Part shown: positions 1 to 10,522 of the stretch, piece after piece
Position numbering within the stretch: the first letter of the stretch is position 1
How the letters are laid out: every line of letters begins with the position of its first letter
Source: Zygnema cylindricum
Lineage: Eukaryota; Streptophyta; Zygnematophyceae; Zygnematales; Zygnemataceae
Direction of reading: 5' to 3'
NCBI GenBank assembly: GCA_037447655.1
Contig: JBBHKE010000312.1
Span: 38,437 to 73,453 of the forward strand
Length of the DNA stretch: 35,017 bases
Position numbers and translations under genes: made by a program
Notes under the pieces: generated by a model
Told to the model about the DNA's origin: nothing
Databases searched by the model: none
What the model saw: the letters and a program-made list of their open reading frames with translations, nothing else

Positions 1-75
1 TCCCTCTCCCTCTCCCTCTCCCTCTCCCTCTCCCTCGCTCTCCTCCTTCCCCCCTCCTTCCCTCCCTCCCTCCGA
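1..75. repeat. CCCTCT polypyrimidine tract
   Basis: The window opens inside a simple repeat of CCCTCT units that decays into CCCTCC and CTTCC runs. Pyrimidines fill one strand completely. The tract probably lies in an intron of the kleisin gene, because coding sequence starts about 110 bases later in the same orientation. Similar tracts recur at 5190-5310 and 27800-27990. Confidence 0.85.
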
Positions 76-185
76 ATGTGGGAGGAACTGTTTATTTCCT
101 TCGTTTCATAACGTGTCATTTCTTTTTCTCAAGTGATTATCTTAATTGTTAGTATTATTAAATTATCGGAATGTGGGAGGGACAG

Positions 186-1085
186 GCTTACCGGAACCAA
201 TCACGAACCTCTATCGCCGCGTTTGTGGAATTGGAGGAGGGAAAATTTCTAGGAGAGGAGGAGAGCCCGTGGAGACTGAGTTGGAGAGAGAGACTGTTAG
301 GAGAGAGGAGGGAGAGCAAGCTGAAGGAGAGATTATGGGGATAAGAGGGAGAGGAAGTCCCATGAGTGAGAGGCGGGAAGGTGTTCTGGAGACTGATGTG
401 AGAATGCAGGATGTGGAGATGGGTGAATATGAACAAGTGAGGGTAGAAACAGAGAGGAGAGGACCGGAAGGAGAGGGAGAGCGAGAAGGGGAGGGAGAGC
501 GAGAAGTGGAGGGAGAGGGAGCGAGGCCTATCACTGACCTTGCAGGAGAAATTGCTGCAGTAGTGAGAGAGGAAGAGGCTGCAGTAGATACAGTAATGCA
601 AGGGGCAGGAGAGGTAGAGGTGGGAGAGGGAGAGAAGGGGGGAGAGGGAGAGAAAGTCGGAGAGGTAGAGAAGGCGGGAGAGGCAGAGAAGAGGGAAGAG
701 GCAGAGAAGGTGGGAGAAGGACAGGGTGTTCAAACTGGTGAACAGAAGGAGGTTCCAGTAGTCGGTGATGTTGTTGAAAGGGTGGAAGAGATAGGAGAGG
801 AACAGACAAAAACAGGTTTGGAAGTACCTGAGGTAGAGGTAGAGAGGACTGTGGAAACCTCTACTACAGTAATAGCATTAGCTGGGGGGTTGGAGGGAGA
901 GGCGGTGACACCAGGAGTGGAGGTAATAGAGGCTATGGCAGAAGTGGCTTTAGAAACAGTTGTGGAAACTGTTCGTACTGCAGAGGAACTGAGAGAGGGG
1001 GAGAGAGTGGGAGAGAGAGAGGAGATTGCGAGAGGTTTGCCAGACGTAAATGTCAACTTGGAAAAACCAGCTTCGCCCATATCAG
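186..1085 (+). CDS. RAD21: Kleisin exon encoding Glu/Gly/Val-rich linker
   Basis: This roughly 300-residue exon is almost pure purine on the + strand (GAG, GGA, GAA, GTG codons). It encodes an acidic low-complexity chain with repeated GEGEK, GEVEK and EAEK steps near 610-720. Kleisin middle regions are known to be long, disordered and poorly conserved, and to hold separase sites. No convincing separase site stands out in the acidic repeat. The exon ends at the donor GTCTCC with one base of a Gly codon, completed by GA at 1458. The opposite strand is also open over long stretches, but that is a by-product of the purine bias. Confidence 0.7.
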
Positions 1086-4000
1086 GTCTCCTTTTTCCTT
1101 TCCATGACTATTTATCAATTTCTTTTTTTTACGTTTTTTTTTTTCAAGTTTGTTGAGCTTGTTGCGTTGATGATGTATAAATAGTGGGATGGTTATGTCA
1201 CTTAAGATCTTTATAATAGGTCTCTAAAGAAAGTATTTATGGATTTGTTCCTCATATTAGCTTCTACGAAATAAATTATTTATGCATTAGATAGTTTATC
1301 AAATTCAAGTTTCAGGAAAGATTGTATTCGGCGTTAATTCTTCATGTCGGGGCTCAGAAAAGAGAGTAAATTAGGGCTAAGTTGTTCATCATATTAGAGT
1401 TTAATATGGCTTTTGGAAAAGAAAGTATTTATGGAATTTAAAGAGTTTTGGGGACAGGACCTCAATTGCTTCCCGAGGAGGCTCTCCCTCCTGCGACTTA
1501 TGTGGGAGAAGGACGAGGAGGAGAAGAAGAGGGAGAGATGTTACCTGCAGTGGAGGTGGACTGGGCGGCCATAGAAGGTTTTGGGCCCTCTGTGGCCACA
1601 CCGGAGGGTCCAGGCACGACCACTCCTCCTACGGATTATGCTTCGGTGAGGAAAGGAGGGAGAGGGAGGGAGGAGGGAGGAGGAGGATTGAGGGAGAAGA
1701 AACTCGGGGGAGGGAGGTAGGAGGGATGGAGTTGGAAGTTGAGTTTTAGTTACTCGAGGGAGGGAGGAGAGAGTGAGAGTGTGATAGAGCTGAATATGAG
1801 AGAGTCAAGAAACTAAGAGATGGCTGTGGTTTATTACTTAAAATTGTTTTCATCCATAAAGTTTTATAATTATATCTCCTTCATTGGTCATTGCCAGTAT
1901 AGCTTATAGCACTAATTTGCTCGTCAATTTTTTGAGTTGAAACTATGAAATAATGTTAAAAAAACTACACTGTTTTTCCCTATTAGGCTAAAGGAGTTTT
2001 TAGCATGGATTTATTTTGGTTATCAATTCTAATTCAGTATTAAATGACGTGGCTGATTTTGAACCACTTAGGGTTAGAAAAAAAACCAATTGGTGTTGGT
2101 AATGTTATTTTGTGTTTAGACGGCAAAATGAGCTGCACCAAACTACACTGCCAATCGTTTTTACTATTAAGAATTTGTTCGAGTTAATTCAAAGTTAGAA
2201 TAAACAACACTAATTTAGCGCAAGGAGACGTGGCAGATTTTAGTCCACTCCCTTAAAAAGTTTTCTTAACAATATTTTATGATTTTAAGCTAAATAAAGT
2301 CTTGACCGAATTCATGACTGCCACATCACCCCACCATTATTGCAAGTAAAGTGAAGAAATAATTAGGATAAGGTTATTTTGGTATCATTAATTCTAGTTT
2401 GCTTAAAAAAATAGTGTTCTTAAAAAGAATAGTGTTAGTTACCCTGTTTTCCACGGAGGCCCTAATAAAATTGTGCCCGGATTAGTTGTAAACCCTTACA
2501 CTATAATGTTATATTGTAGTATTACTCGTTCAAATTTAGTGTTACTAATAATTTGTCTACTCCAAGAATGGTCCCCCCCCCTCTTCTCCACAGCGCTTTT
2601 TTCTCTGGCGATATTTCACCTTCGGATCTAGTCTCATGCTCCCTCCCTCCCCTTCCCATGTCCAATAATAGCAACATTTTTCTCTTGGGGATGTTTTACC
2701 TTCGGATCTAATTTTCTGCCCAGCAACAGGACCTTTTACTCGTCGCAATGTTTTTCCTTTGGGATCTAGTTTTGTGCTCCTTCCCCGATACACGACAGTA
2801 ATTCTTCCTGTTAAGGAATAATTTTACCTTTGAACTTAATCTCTTGCTTTCTCCCCCACTACGAGAGAGCACCTTCTTCCAATCTCGACCTGTGTTGTTT
2901 TCGGCACTCGTGGATTATTTAGGAATGCAAGTTTCCTGGCATTGTGAATATAACGAATCCAGTCATGTTTGTTGATGTTTTTTGTATTTTTACAACTTTA
3001 TTTTAATTTAACTACTATACTATATAACTTACTTTTTCATGGAGGCTGGGATTTTGCAGGCTTATGCAGAAGGACTGGATTTTCTGGTGGATCCGATGGA
3101 AGCAGGTAAGGATGGTGGATAAAACCTTAAAAGCCCTAACATTTCCGATGATCCGAAATTTTTATTTTGTGTCTGATAACCAATTATCATTACCATATTA
3201 ATACCGAATTTCTTCCCGGATAAAATTCAATAACGACGAACAACGCTTAACAAGAGAAGATAATAAATTTTGAAATGTATGGATTATGTTTGGTGAACTA
3301 TATTACATTCTTTTGGCATGAAGTTAGCGATTTAGCCTCCCTGTCGTCAGTCGTCACCTGCAGTACTTTGAAGTATCTTTCCGTACTTTTTTTTTTGTAC
3401 CGTCTGCAATTTTTTAGAACCATCTTGTTCATATAGACTATCGCCTGTTATCATTTTGTCAGTTGTACTTGTATTTATCGACATTTATTGGTTACCGTGA
3501 TGCATTTCATGGCCTAAGGACCGATCTATAAGCAAAAAATATTGTTATTGCCGATTATGGTCACTAATAAGATATGAAACTGTACCAAAATTCATTGAGA
3601 AAAACCCATGAAAATTCCTTGACAATCCCTAGAAAAACTTCTATTGAAAGCTCTAAAGAAAAACTTGGTATTTTTCAAGAATCGTCTCATTCGTTCTTTT
3701 TTTGTTTTTTCTTTTGATACGACTTTTACAGGTCTTCCAGAGGAGACAGAAGCCGAGGCTGCTGCTCAGACAGCGGAACAAAGGGCAGAGAGAGACAGCG
3801 GCTGGTCCTTACGTACCCGGTTTGTACCCAATTTGTTTTTTTATATGTATTCTTTTTATATATCTAGCACTAGATTTAATGTGCGAAAGCAATTGGAAAC
3901 ACTATATTTTGTTACCCTAAAACTACGCGTACTAACGGGAATAAACTATGTAGCGTTTCCGATTGTTTTTGGCCTCAAAGGTGTCTTAAGGAGTTTGTCA

Positions 4001-5432
4001 GTTCTGGGCCTTTTCAAGGTTTTAGATTGAATCTTCTGTATTTCCTTAGTACTCCATAACTTCGGAAATTATCCGTTTATTGGTATGGGAGGAAATTTTT
4101 GGAAGTTTGTCAGTTTTGAATACATTCTATGCCAGCAGTGTTGTAACATGTTGAATCAATTAATATCACAAATTCAAATGTTTAGATGATACCGTAAGTT
4201 AGTTGATTTGACCTGTCTGATACACCATCCCGATACTACTGATAAATTAAAGAAAAGCGAACTTCAGAAAAAGCCACTATCCTTTTTTTTTTTTCACCTC
4301 TACCTTAGTTAAACCTTCTAGAGCCGGTTTATCAATGGGTCTGCCGGGAATGTCTCTTTCATGAAGTATGTTATCTTTTCCCAACCAGCACTTTTGGTTA
4401 AGTTTGTTTCCCTTTTTTTTGCATGTTTATACTACCGTCTGTAAACATTTTAACCGTTAACGTTTTATCTGCGGTTTATGCAGGAATGTGGGAAAGTATT
4501 TGCAGAAAGCCTTTGAGGGATTGAGAGGCCCGGCTCACCAAGCTCCTGTTGGGACCTCCGAACCAGTTCCCAAGCTTTCTATGGACCTCATGGTGGCTGG
4601 AAAGTCTAAAAAGGAAGCCGCTCGAATGTTTTTTGAGACTCTGGTAAGTACACCTCCTCGCTATTACAGATAGTTGTTAGAGATTGTTGAATTGTTAGTG
4701 TCCCGGAAGGTTTTGATTTCTGAGCCCTTAAACCTTCAATATAAGAAAATATATATCAGTCGGTTATCGGGGATTATTGCAGACATCGAATATTGACTTT
4801 GATTTCCAACTCAATTATTTGTGTAAAGGAATTATTAGTGTTAAAGTGGAATTAGTATAAATGACTAATTTAGGGCAGATAAAAACTCTATTTTATGATT
4901 TGTGGCCCAAAAATGTGGTGACTGGTGGTATTGGCATTAATAGCAACGAGCAGTGTACTTTCCTCCGTTTCTTTATATCCTTTATTCCGTTTTGACTCAC
5001 TCGAGTATGTTCTTCGCCTTAATTGCTGAACAATAGAAGATAGGAAATGAAGTTCATTCTATGTTATGCAATTTGAGTTGAGGTATGTCTTGCAAAGATA
5101 AAACTCTTTGAAAGGAAGTGGTGACTTTAAGGGTTTGATTATTTTTTGAGTTGACCCTAGGTGCGTTTTTAATTAGTATTTTCAGTGTCTCTCTTCTTCT
5201 CCCTCCCTCCCATTTCCATCCCTCCCTCCCCTGCCCTCCCACCCTCCACTCCCGTCCTCTCCACCCTCCCCTGCCCTCCCTCTCTCCCTCCCTCTTATTT
5301 AATCCACTGTCTTCCCCTTATTCCCGTGTGCAGGTTCTTAGTACCAAGGACTACATTCACGTGGACCAGCACCAGCACTACGGCGAGATACTGATTTCGG
5401 CTCGACCTCGGTTAAGGAAAGCTAGTTTCTGA
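186..5432 (+). CDS. RAD21: RAD21/SCC1/REC8-family cohesin kleisin, 3' part of gene (5' end outside window)
   Basis: Kleisins close the cohesin ring by bridging SMC3 (N-terminus) and SMC1 (C-terminus), and act in chromosome cohesion and repair in the nucleus. I join six exons: 186-1085, 1458-1645, 3060-3105, 3732-3819, 4484-4643 and 5334-5432 (TGA stop). All introns are GT-AG and every phase agrees (1, 0, 1, 2, 0), giving about 493 residues. The family call rests on the last three exons: a WSLRTR/KYLQKAF segment, then KLSMDLMVAGKSKKEAARMF, FETLVLSTKDYIHVDQ and YGEI. These are the hallmarks of the Rad21/Rec8 C-terminal winged helix. The N-terminal SMC3-binding domain is not present and must lie upstream. 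The first acceptor is uncertain: AG at 184-185 is used here, and AG at 151-152 is also open and in the same phase. Mitotic RAD21 and meiotic REC8 cannot be separated without the N-terminus. The introns (372-1,414 nt) hold only repeats and A/T-rich sequence. Confidence 0.85.
1646..3059 (+). other. Long kleisin intron with diverged MITE fragments
   Basis: This 1.4-kb intron has no coding signal. At 2040-2085 and 2205-2265 it shares words with the CAMCGCCCATC MITE family found elsewhere in the window. They include GACGTGGCTGATTTTGAACC, like the GCAACGTGG...GTGAACCAC core of the 20.5-kb copy, and CACTAATTTAG...GGAGACGTGGCAG, which matches the reverse complement of the 32.3-kb copy. No intact termini are visible, so these are old or rearranged copies. 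Confidence 0.5.
3732..5432 (+). CDS. RAD21: Kleisin C-terminal winged-helix exons (SMC1-binding)
   Basis: Three exons (3732-3819, 4484-4643, 5334-5432) encode the conserved kleisin end. The first carries an Ala/Glu-rich helix and GWSLRTR. The second starts NVGKYLQKAF and ends ARMFFETL. The third is VLSTKDYIHV, QHYGEILISA, RPRLRK and stop. In the family this winged helix docks on the SMC1 ATPase head. Donors are GTTTGT, GTAAGT and stop; acceptors are TTTTACAG, TATGCAG and GTGTGCAG. The sequence has few changes from plant-type kleisins in the KEAARMFFETLVL-TKDYI core. Confidence 0.92.
5190..5312. repeat. CCCTCC polypyrimidine tract in last kleisin intron
   Basis: A run of CCCTCCC and TCCCTCC units sits just upstream of the last exon's acceptor (AG at 5332-5333). 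It may serve as an extended polypyrimidine tract. It translates to Pro/Ser/Leu-rich nonsense in several frames, which I do not regard as coding. Confidence 0.8.
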
Positions 5433-8274
5433 GAGTGATTCGGTATCAAATTTCGTTCATAAAAGCAGGAATCGAGAAAAGAAAATTCGACAAAATGTTG
5501 TATTCCAGTTACGGAAATGTCGTTGGTTTGTCGGTTGAGGGAAGGGAAAGGAAGGGAAGGGAAGGGAAAAGGGAATGGAAGAGAGAGAGAGTATGTTTGT
5601 GTTCTTGTGTGATTTTTGTGGCAGAGAAAGTGTGTTAGAGAGAGAGAGAGAGAGAGTGAGTGAGAGAGAGAGAATGTTGTGTCAGTGAAATTAGTGACAT
5701 CCTTACTAAATCTTGTGTCTAATGTAAAATAAAATGGGGCTGTGGAAATAATGTTGAGGCTCGGACCGCCACAACCGTCCGGCCGGGTGTAGTTAGAGGG
5801 AGCAATGGAGGGAGGTTTTGGGGGAAGTAGGAGAGACAGAAGGGAGAGAGAGGGATGTGGAGGTAGAGAGAGAGAGTGACATACTGATTGGAGCATGCAA
5901 TAAGATACCCAAAGGTGAAGGGAGGAGGGAGGAGAGGAAGGAGGTAGGGGGAGGAGTCTGAGGGAGGTTTCTTTGGGGAGATTTGCTAGGATAAGTACTT
6001 GTGACGAAGTGTAGAGGGTTTAGAAATTTCGAGGAGGTGATGGGGGGAGGTACTAGGAGGGATCTTTGTAGTACTTTAGGTAATTTGTGTGTTGTGGATC
6101 GAGAAATGGTTGTCGGTTTTCCTATTGTATAAGGATTGTGAGAAGGTTTTTTTTTCTTTCTGCTATCTAATAACAAGAAAAATCTTTAGTTGACTTTTTG
6201 TATGTCGTGTTTTTGATTTCATCGCCGTGTGTTCTTGTGTTTTTTTGTTTGTTCTTTTTCTTGTTTTTGTTGTGTGTCTTTTTTTTTTTTCATTGTTTTT
6301 TGCGTTTTTTTGTGTTTGCCATTTTAGGGTTTCTCTATGTTGGTTCAAATGGGAATGATGGCCGTCGCACAGTTTTAATGGATGGGATTTTGTTTTTGTG
6401 TGTGTTTTTTTTTTGAACGCTGTTTGATTTGTCGTTCTTTGATTTGTCCTCTTTGTTCTGTCTTTTGTTCTTTGCCCTTTGTTATTCTGTTTTTTGTACT
6501 TCAATGTCCTTTTTCTTGTCTTTTGCTTTTTGTTTCTTCGTCTTTTGTACTTTGTTCTTTCTTCTTCCTTAGCTCTTTCATCTTCTATTCTGTTTGTCTG
6601 TGTGTACATGTTCTCTCGTGTCATCTTTGCAAGAAGTTTCCTGTTTTCGAATGACAAGGAGATGGTCACATACACTTTTGCATAATGTAATTTTTGGCTA
6701 ATGAATAAAACCAAGGAGCTTATTTAAAACTGCAATGTGGTAAACCATTTGAGTATGGACAAACGTATGGACAACTTTCTTTTAACAACATTTGGTAGCA
6801 ACACAAAACTGGTGCGGTGAAAAAGGATATGGCCAGCTCCATGGAGTTGCATACGCAGAGTGAGAGCTACTAAGCAATAAAAGACTTTTCCTATAGCTAT
6901 GGGTTGAATTCACTCAAAGGCTTGGAAATAGCAAAAGATCTGATGTAAAGAGAAGCGGAAAAACATTATGAGGAATGTGTTTTTGAGCCATCTTAGATGC
7001 CACCTCAAATAAAAGGCAGTCGGGAGGAAGTGTATTGCAAAGAAGTTCAGGGATCATTCATGGTGGACTTCTCGTCGAAAGGTGAGGGGAACAAATCAAA
7101 GCCTTGGTAAATGATTCTCGGTCTAAGGCAAGTGCTTTAATAGAATCATGCACCTCAACGAATGGAAAATTGTCATTAGGTGCTAGAGGGTGTCGTGAAC
7201 CTAAAGCTCCAATAGTTGCTTCCTAGTCGGAGATGGGGTAAAAGGTTGGAGAGCTCGAGCATCCTGAGAAAATTCACCGGGACACGCAAGGTGTAGAACC
7301 CGTTGCAGTTCGGCCATAGAGCCCTGGTATGCAACATAGGGAATATGGCGCGAGAAGACAAATGACTCAGTCCATGTGCTATTGTCCCAACAACTTCCCA
7401 CTTGCCCGCAAAAAGTGTTGGCAACAAGCCCTCGTCTCACGAGCACCACACGCTCTCTCTGTGGTAAACTGATACGCAGAGTGGAAACATGAATAGTAGG
7501 TACGAGGCGCATCATTGGTAGTATTGTCGGGCAACCTGTCCAACGGAAGGGAAAGAGCTATTTGGACCCATTCGTGAAGGTGACGGGGGATACGAGTATA
7601 TAGTTGTGGACGAGGGTAATGGAAGTCGCAACACCCAAGAACATTAAAGCGTCGAACAAGTTGCGACAGTCGGTGTTCTAGGATTTGGGAATACCTGTTT
7701 AGAGTCTTAGACGCGCTTTAAAATTTCTTGTCAATCCTACAAGAGAACTTTTCATATGCACCATGGATGAACTTGTACTCTTGGTTTGGGTTCTAAAAAC
7801 GGAAGGGGGCCATAGGGAAGGAATGGATATATAATTTTTGTTGTTGAGTAGGATGCGAGGTGAAAGAGAGACCAAAGGTGAAATATGAGATAGTTCCCTA
7901 AGATAAGGATGGCGATAATGTGAAAGGTGAAGACTCTTTGCCTGAAGGTTAGGCTTTAGTAGCGTTGGTAGCTGTTGTTGAGGGTGTGTCTATTTTATTT
8001 TTGCGTTTGCGTTTGTATTTTTTTTCCGTGCATGAGTTTTTTCTTTGGTTTGTATTGTGTCCCGTATTTGTGTTAAAAATCTATCCTTTATTTGTGTTAA
8101 GGATAGATGCAGAGGTTTGCGATTTAGGGTTGAAGGTCTCATTTGAGGTATCTGAACGGAATCCTAACATCCGTACGAGTTGCATGACCTGGAAATCCGA
8201 TCTTCTGGAACACTCGAACATACGTCAGTCGCGGTTTTAGTTTCGTGTACTTTGTACTTTGTACCGTACCTCAC
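5433..8274. other. Kleisin 3' flank and intergenic region without a supported gene
   Basis: The first part (5433-6160) is purine-rich, with GGAAGGGAAG blocks at 5545-5575 and a GA dinucleotide run at about 5636-5674. From 6160 to 6640 it becomes T-rich with TTTTTGT and TTTGTTC words. Candidate polyadenylation words are AATAAA-like sequences near 5727 and at 6702. From 6720 to 8270 composition is more balanced. I see no conserved protein apart from the doubtful integrase-like scrap listed separately. Confidence 0.6.
7522..7643 (+). pseudogene. Possible decayed retroelement integrase fragment
   Basis: One open stretch of about 40 codons reads YCRATCPTEGK, then ELFGPIREGDGGYEYIVV, then DEGNGS before a stop. 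A Cys-x3-Cys pair followed by a [DE]-L-F-G-P-I segment and GG-Y-Y-[IL] hydrophobics recalls the boundary between the zinc-binding and catalytic domains of retrotransposon integrases. The catalytic triad cannot be seen, flanks are full of stops, and no long terminal repeats are visible. It could be chance. On the other strand, 7201-7515 is open for 104 codons but shows no family I recognise. Confidence 0.2.
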
Positions 8275-8311
8275 GTTTCAATCATAGTTCAAAAGAAGGT
8301 GACCGTACGCC

Positions 8312-8368
8312 CATACAATATGCCTATTGTATGCAAAACATACAATATGGCCTTAAGACCCATATTGT
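8312..8368. repeat. Two consecutive perfect hairpins inside the hAT-like MITE
   Basis: The first hairpin has arms CATACAATA (8312-8320) and TATTGTATG (8325-8333) with a 4-base loop. The second has arms TACAATATGG (8341-8350) and CCATATTGTA (8359-8368) with an 8-base loop. The arms of the two hairpins are related, so this is a subterminal array of palindromic words of the sort hAT transposases bind. Confidence 0.85.
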
Positions 8369-8512
8369 ATTGGCCGCAAAATGAAATAAAATAGTAACAG
8401 GGTTGAGTTGTGCATGGATCGATAGAGAATTAAACGTCATGTCTAAATTTGAAAAAAAAATCGGACAAAAAAATCTTTTTCTGTGAGTTTTGAGCGACTT
8501 TTAATTTAAACC

Positions 8513-8687
8513 GTCAGATTCGGATGATCTGACGGTCGTCGATGAAAGTAACGATCTAAGAAGATCACATGAAAAGCCCATAACACAACTTACGATAGGA
8601 CTATCGTCAGATTCGGACGATCGGACGGTCTCTGATGAAAGTAGCGATCTAAGAAGATCACATGGAAAGCCCGTAACACAACTTACG
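8513..8687. repeat. 82-bp tandem duplication inside the hAT-like MITE
   Basis: Copies at 8513-8594 and 8606-8687 start GTCAGATTCGG and end CACAACTTACG, separated by 11 bases. They differ at only a handful of positions. Each contains the word GATCKGACGGTC, which also occurs elsewhere in the window. Confidence 0.9.
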
Positions 8688-9293
8688 CTAAAGGCGGCCT
8701 ACAAAAGGCCTACCAAAAAACGCCTACTTTTGAACTATGGTTTCAATTATTCGTTATCCATCTTTCCCTGTTTTTCAATGCGTTGAATTCTCAAATTTTC
8801 AGTATGTGCGTTGGCGTCATAAATGATCACGACAGAACTGTACGGTTCAGTACTGTACCTCACGTTTCTACTGTAGTAGGCAGCTTTTCAAGGGAAATTC
8901 TTTCGGACACGAAAACATTTGACGGGGACACGAAATTCCAGGCTGTTCGTATCTTTTAGATATTAGTAGGATATTTTTGTGACTCGAAAGGGACGGCCAA
9001 CATTTGTTTTTTTAGCCTGTCAGTTATTGACGGCGTTCGGGATGACCGTTTGGGACGAGCGTTCGTTCCAACACAAAAAGCTAAAATTTTGTGTTGTTTC
9101 CCGGGCAGTTTGAGGAGGAATCGGGCCCGGCCAATTGGCGACTTCCATTGGATATATTTCACAATTTGGACGCGGGAAGTTTCTCTCTGACCCTTTCGGC
9201 TGCTGAAAGATTATGGACCAATGACGTTCTAGTTTTGCTCTTGCGAGGGTGTGGCTCCCGGGAGATAGACGATTGGCGTTAAAGTCAATTATG

Positions 9294-9440
9294 ATAGCCT
9301 ATTCCCACCGGAGCATTTCCCATTCCGATGATTTTCCGAATTATGATATAATATGAAACTTTTAAAATCCTTTGTACGTGCGAAACTTTCTTTCTATTTG
9401 TCCAACGGCGATCCTTTCCTTCATAGCCTATTCCCACCGG
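9294..9440. repeat. Exact 18-bp direct repeat, 129 bp apart
   Basis: ATAGCCTATTCCCACCGG is present at 9294-9311 and again at 9423-9440 with no mismatch. The sequence between the copies is A/T-rich and not repetitive. No inverted termini are seen, so this is not called a transposon. Confidence 0.75.
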
Positions 9441-10382
9441 GAAAAAATTCACTTCCGCAACAGACGGACGTTGGAATAATGTACGGCTTTCTATGAAAAC
9501 CGTACAAACGAGCTTCCTCAAAATATTGCCGGATATTGAAGTTGGGTTAAAGTCGCGTATTTCGCCGAAAAGCTGACGTAGCCAAAACAACATCCGAACG
9601 GCTATTTCATTTGCGTGGTTCACACTTGGAAAAATGGGAAAACGATGTCATAAATTTTGGGATCCGTACGCCAAATTTCATAAAATGACAAAAAACGCGA
9701 CGGTGACGGTTGGGACGGTCGGTTTCGACCGTTTTGGAGCGTAGCGGCGAAAAAAAAATGCAGTTTTAAGCGTCAAAACTTGACAGCTGCGAATACCGAA
9801 CAGCAACTGCCGTCCGCCATCGGACATCATGTTCGGAATGCACTTTTTCGTTTTTGAAGAACTAGTTTATCAAAGCCCGTTACACGGGCAAAGGTCGTGT
9901 TGTGTGTGTTTAAGGTTGTATAGTGTTTTTTTACTCTATATATTTGGGAACAACTACAGGTGGGTTTTTTGATGAACTATACAAATGAGCAATCAGTTTA
10001 TGGCCAGTTGCGGCGATCCGCAAGTAGTACCTTTTTCAGTTTTTCGTATCCAAGCAGATCAGCCTAGCTGGAATTCTTGTCCTTATCTGATTGAATCTTT
10101 CATGTCGCAGTCAATTCCTCTCTTTTATCGAAAGCGCACTAAACGACGTGCTTCAGTATGTTGAACGCGTTCCCCTCATAAATGACTACAGTACACCGTG
10201 TACCACTATTAGGGTTAATTTTCTTTTCTCCGTACATCCAATTTTCAATTTGAGACCGTCGATCAGAAGCTGAGAATCTTACCTTTCAACCGCAACCGTC
10301 AGATAAAAAAACCGACATTCGTGTACGGAGAAAAGATGTTTAAAGAGACAAAAAAAACATAAACATTAATTGCGATTCACGG

Positions 10383-10440
10383 TGTACTGTACTGTACTGT
10401 ACTGGAGTACCGTACAGTTTAGCACCGTACTGTACTTGTC
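10383..10440. repeat. TACTG short tandem repeat upstream of the large gene
   Basis: About four TACTG units (GTACTGTACTG) are followed by CAGT/GTAC/ACTG words that are mutually complementary. They could fold or act as a cluster of short sites. The repeat lies about 85-140 bases upstream of the start codon at 10523, in the expected promoter or 5' UTR zone. A regulatory role is only a guess. Confidence 0.4.
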
Positions 10441-10522
10441 AGCAACTTTTCCATCTCGTGCCGCTTCCTACAACCTCACTTCTCAGCGCCTGCTGTCTCT
10501 CTATCACCACTCTATTGGAAAA

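Larger units (their letters stand above)
8275..8747. mobile_element. Non-autonomous hAT-like MITE (457 bp) with 8-bp target duplication
   Basis: The element spans 8283-8739. It begins CATAGTTCAAAAG and ends with the exact reverse complement CTTTTGAACTATG. Similarity continues inward (AAGGTG versus TAGGCG). Both ends are flanked by the same 8 bases, GTTTCAAT, at 8275-8282 and 8740-8747. An 8-bp duplication with termini starting CA is typical of the hAT superfamily. It is too short for a transposase and has no open frame, so it would need a transposase from elsewhere. Inside are two perfect hairpins and an 82-bp tandem duplication. The identical duplications suggest a fairly recent insertion. 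Confidence 0.8.
8748..10522. other. Intergenic region upstream of the large gene
   Basis: No protein is recognisable. An open stretch at 9091-9282 (63 codons) has no features I can place. An exact 18-bp direct repeat, ATAGCCTATTCCCACCGG, lies at 9294-9311 and 9423-9440. The word GTACCTCACGTTT occurs near 8265 and again near 8861. Several GACGGT and GTACGG words occur between 9690 and 9730. The promoter of the large gene should lie at the right end, but no clear TATA box is present. Confidence 0.5.

Noticed and set aside
188-1080. Long open stretches on the minus strand (Ser/Leu/Pro-rich, up to 181 codons)
   Set aside because: They mirror the purine-rich kleisin exon on the + strand, which has consistent splice phases and a recognised C-terminus. 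The minus products are low-complexity and match nothing.
5054-6714. Several open stretches of 60-183 codons on both strands
   Set aside because: They arise from CCCTCC, GA, GGAAGG and T-rich simple sequence and encode Ser/Pro, Phe/Leu or Lys/Thr/Arg runs with no domain.
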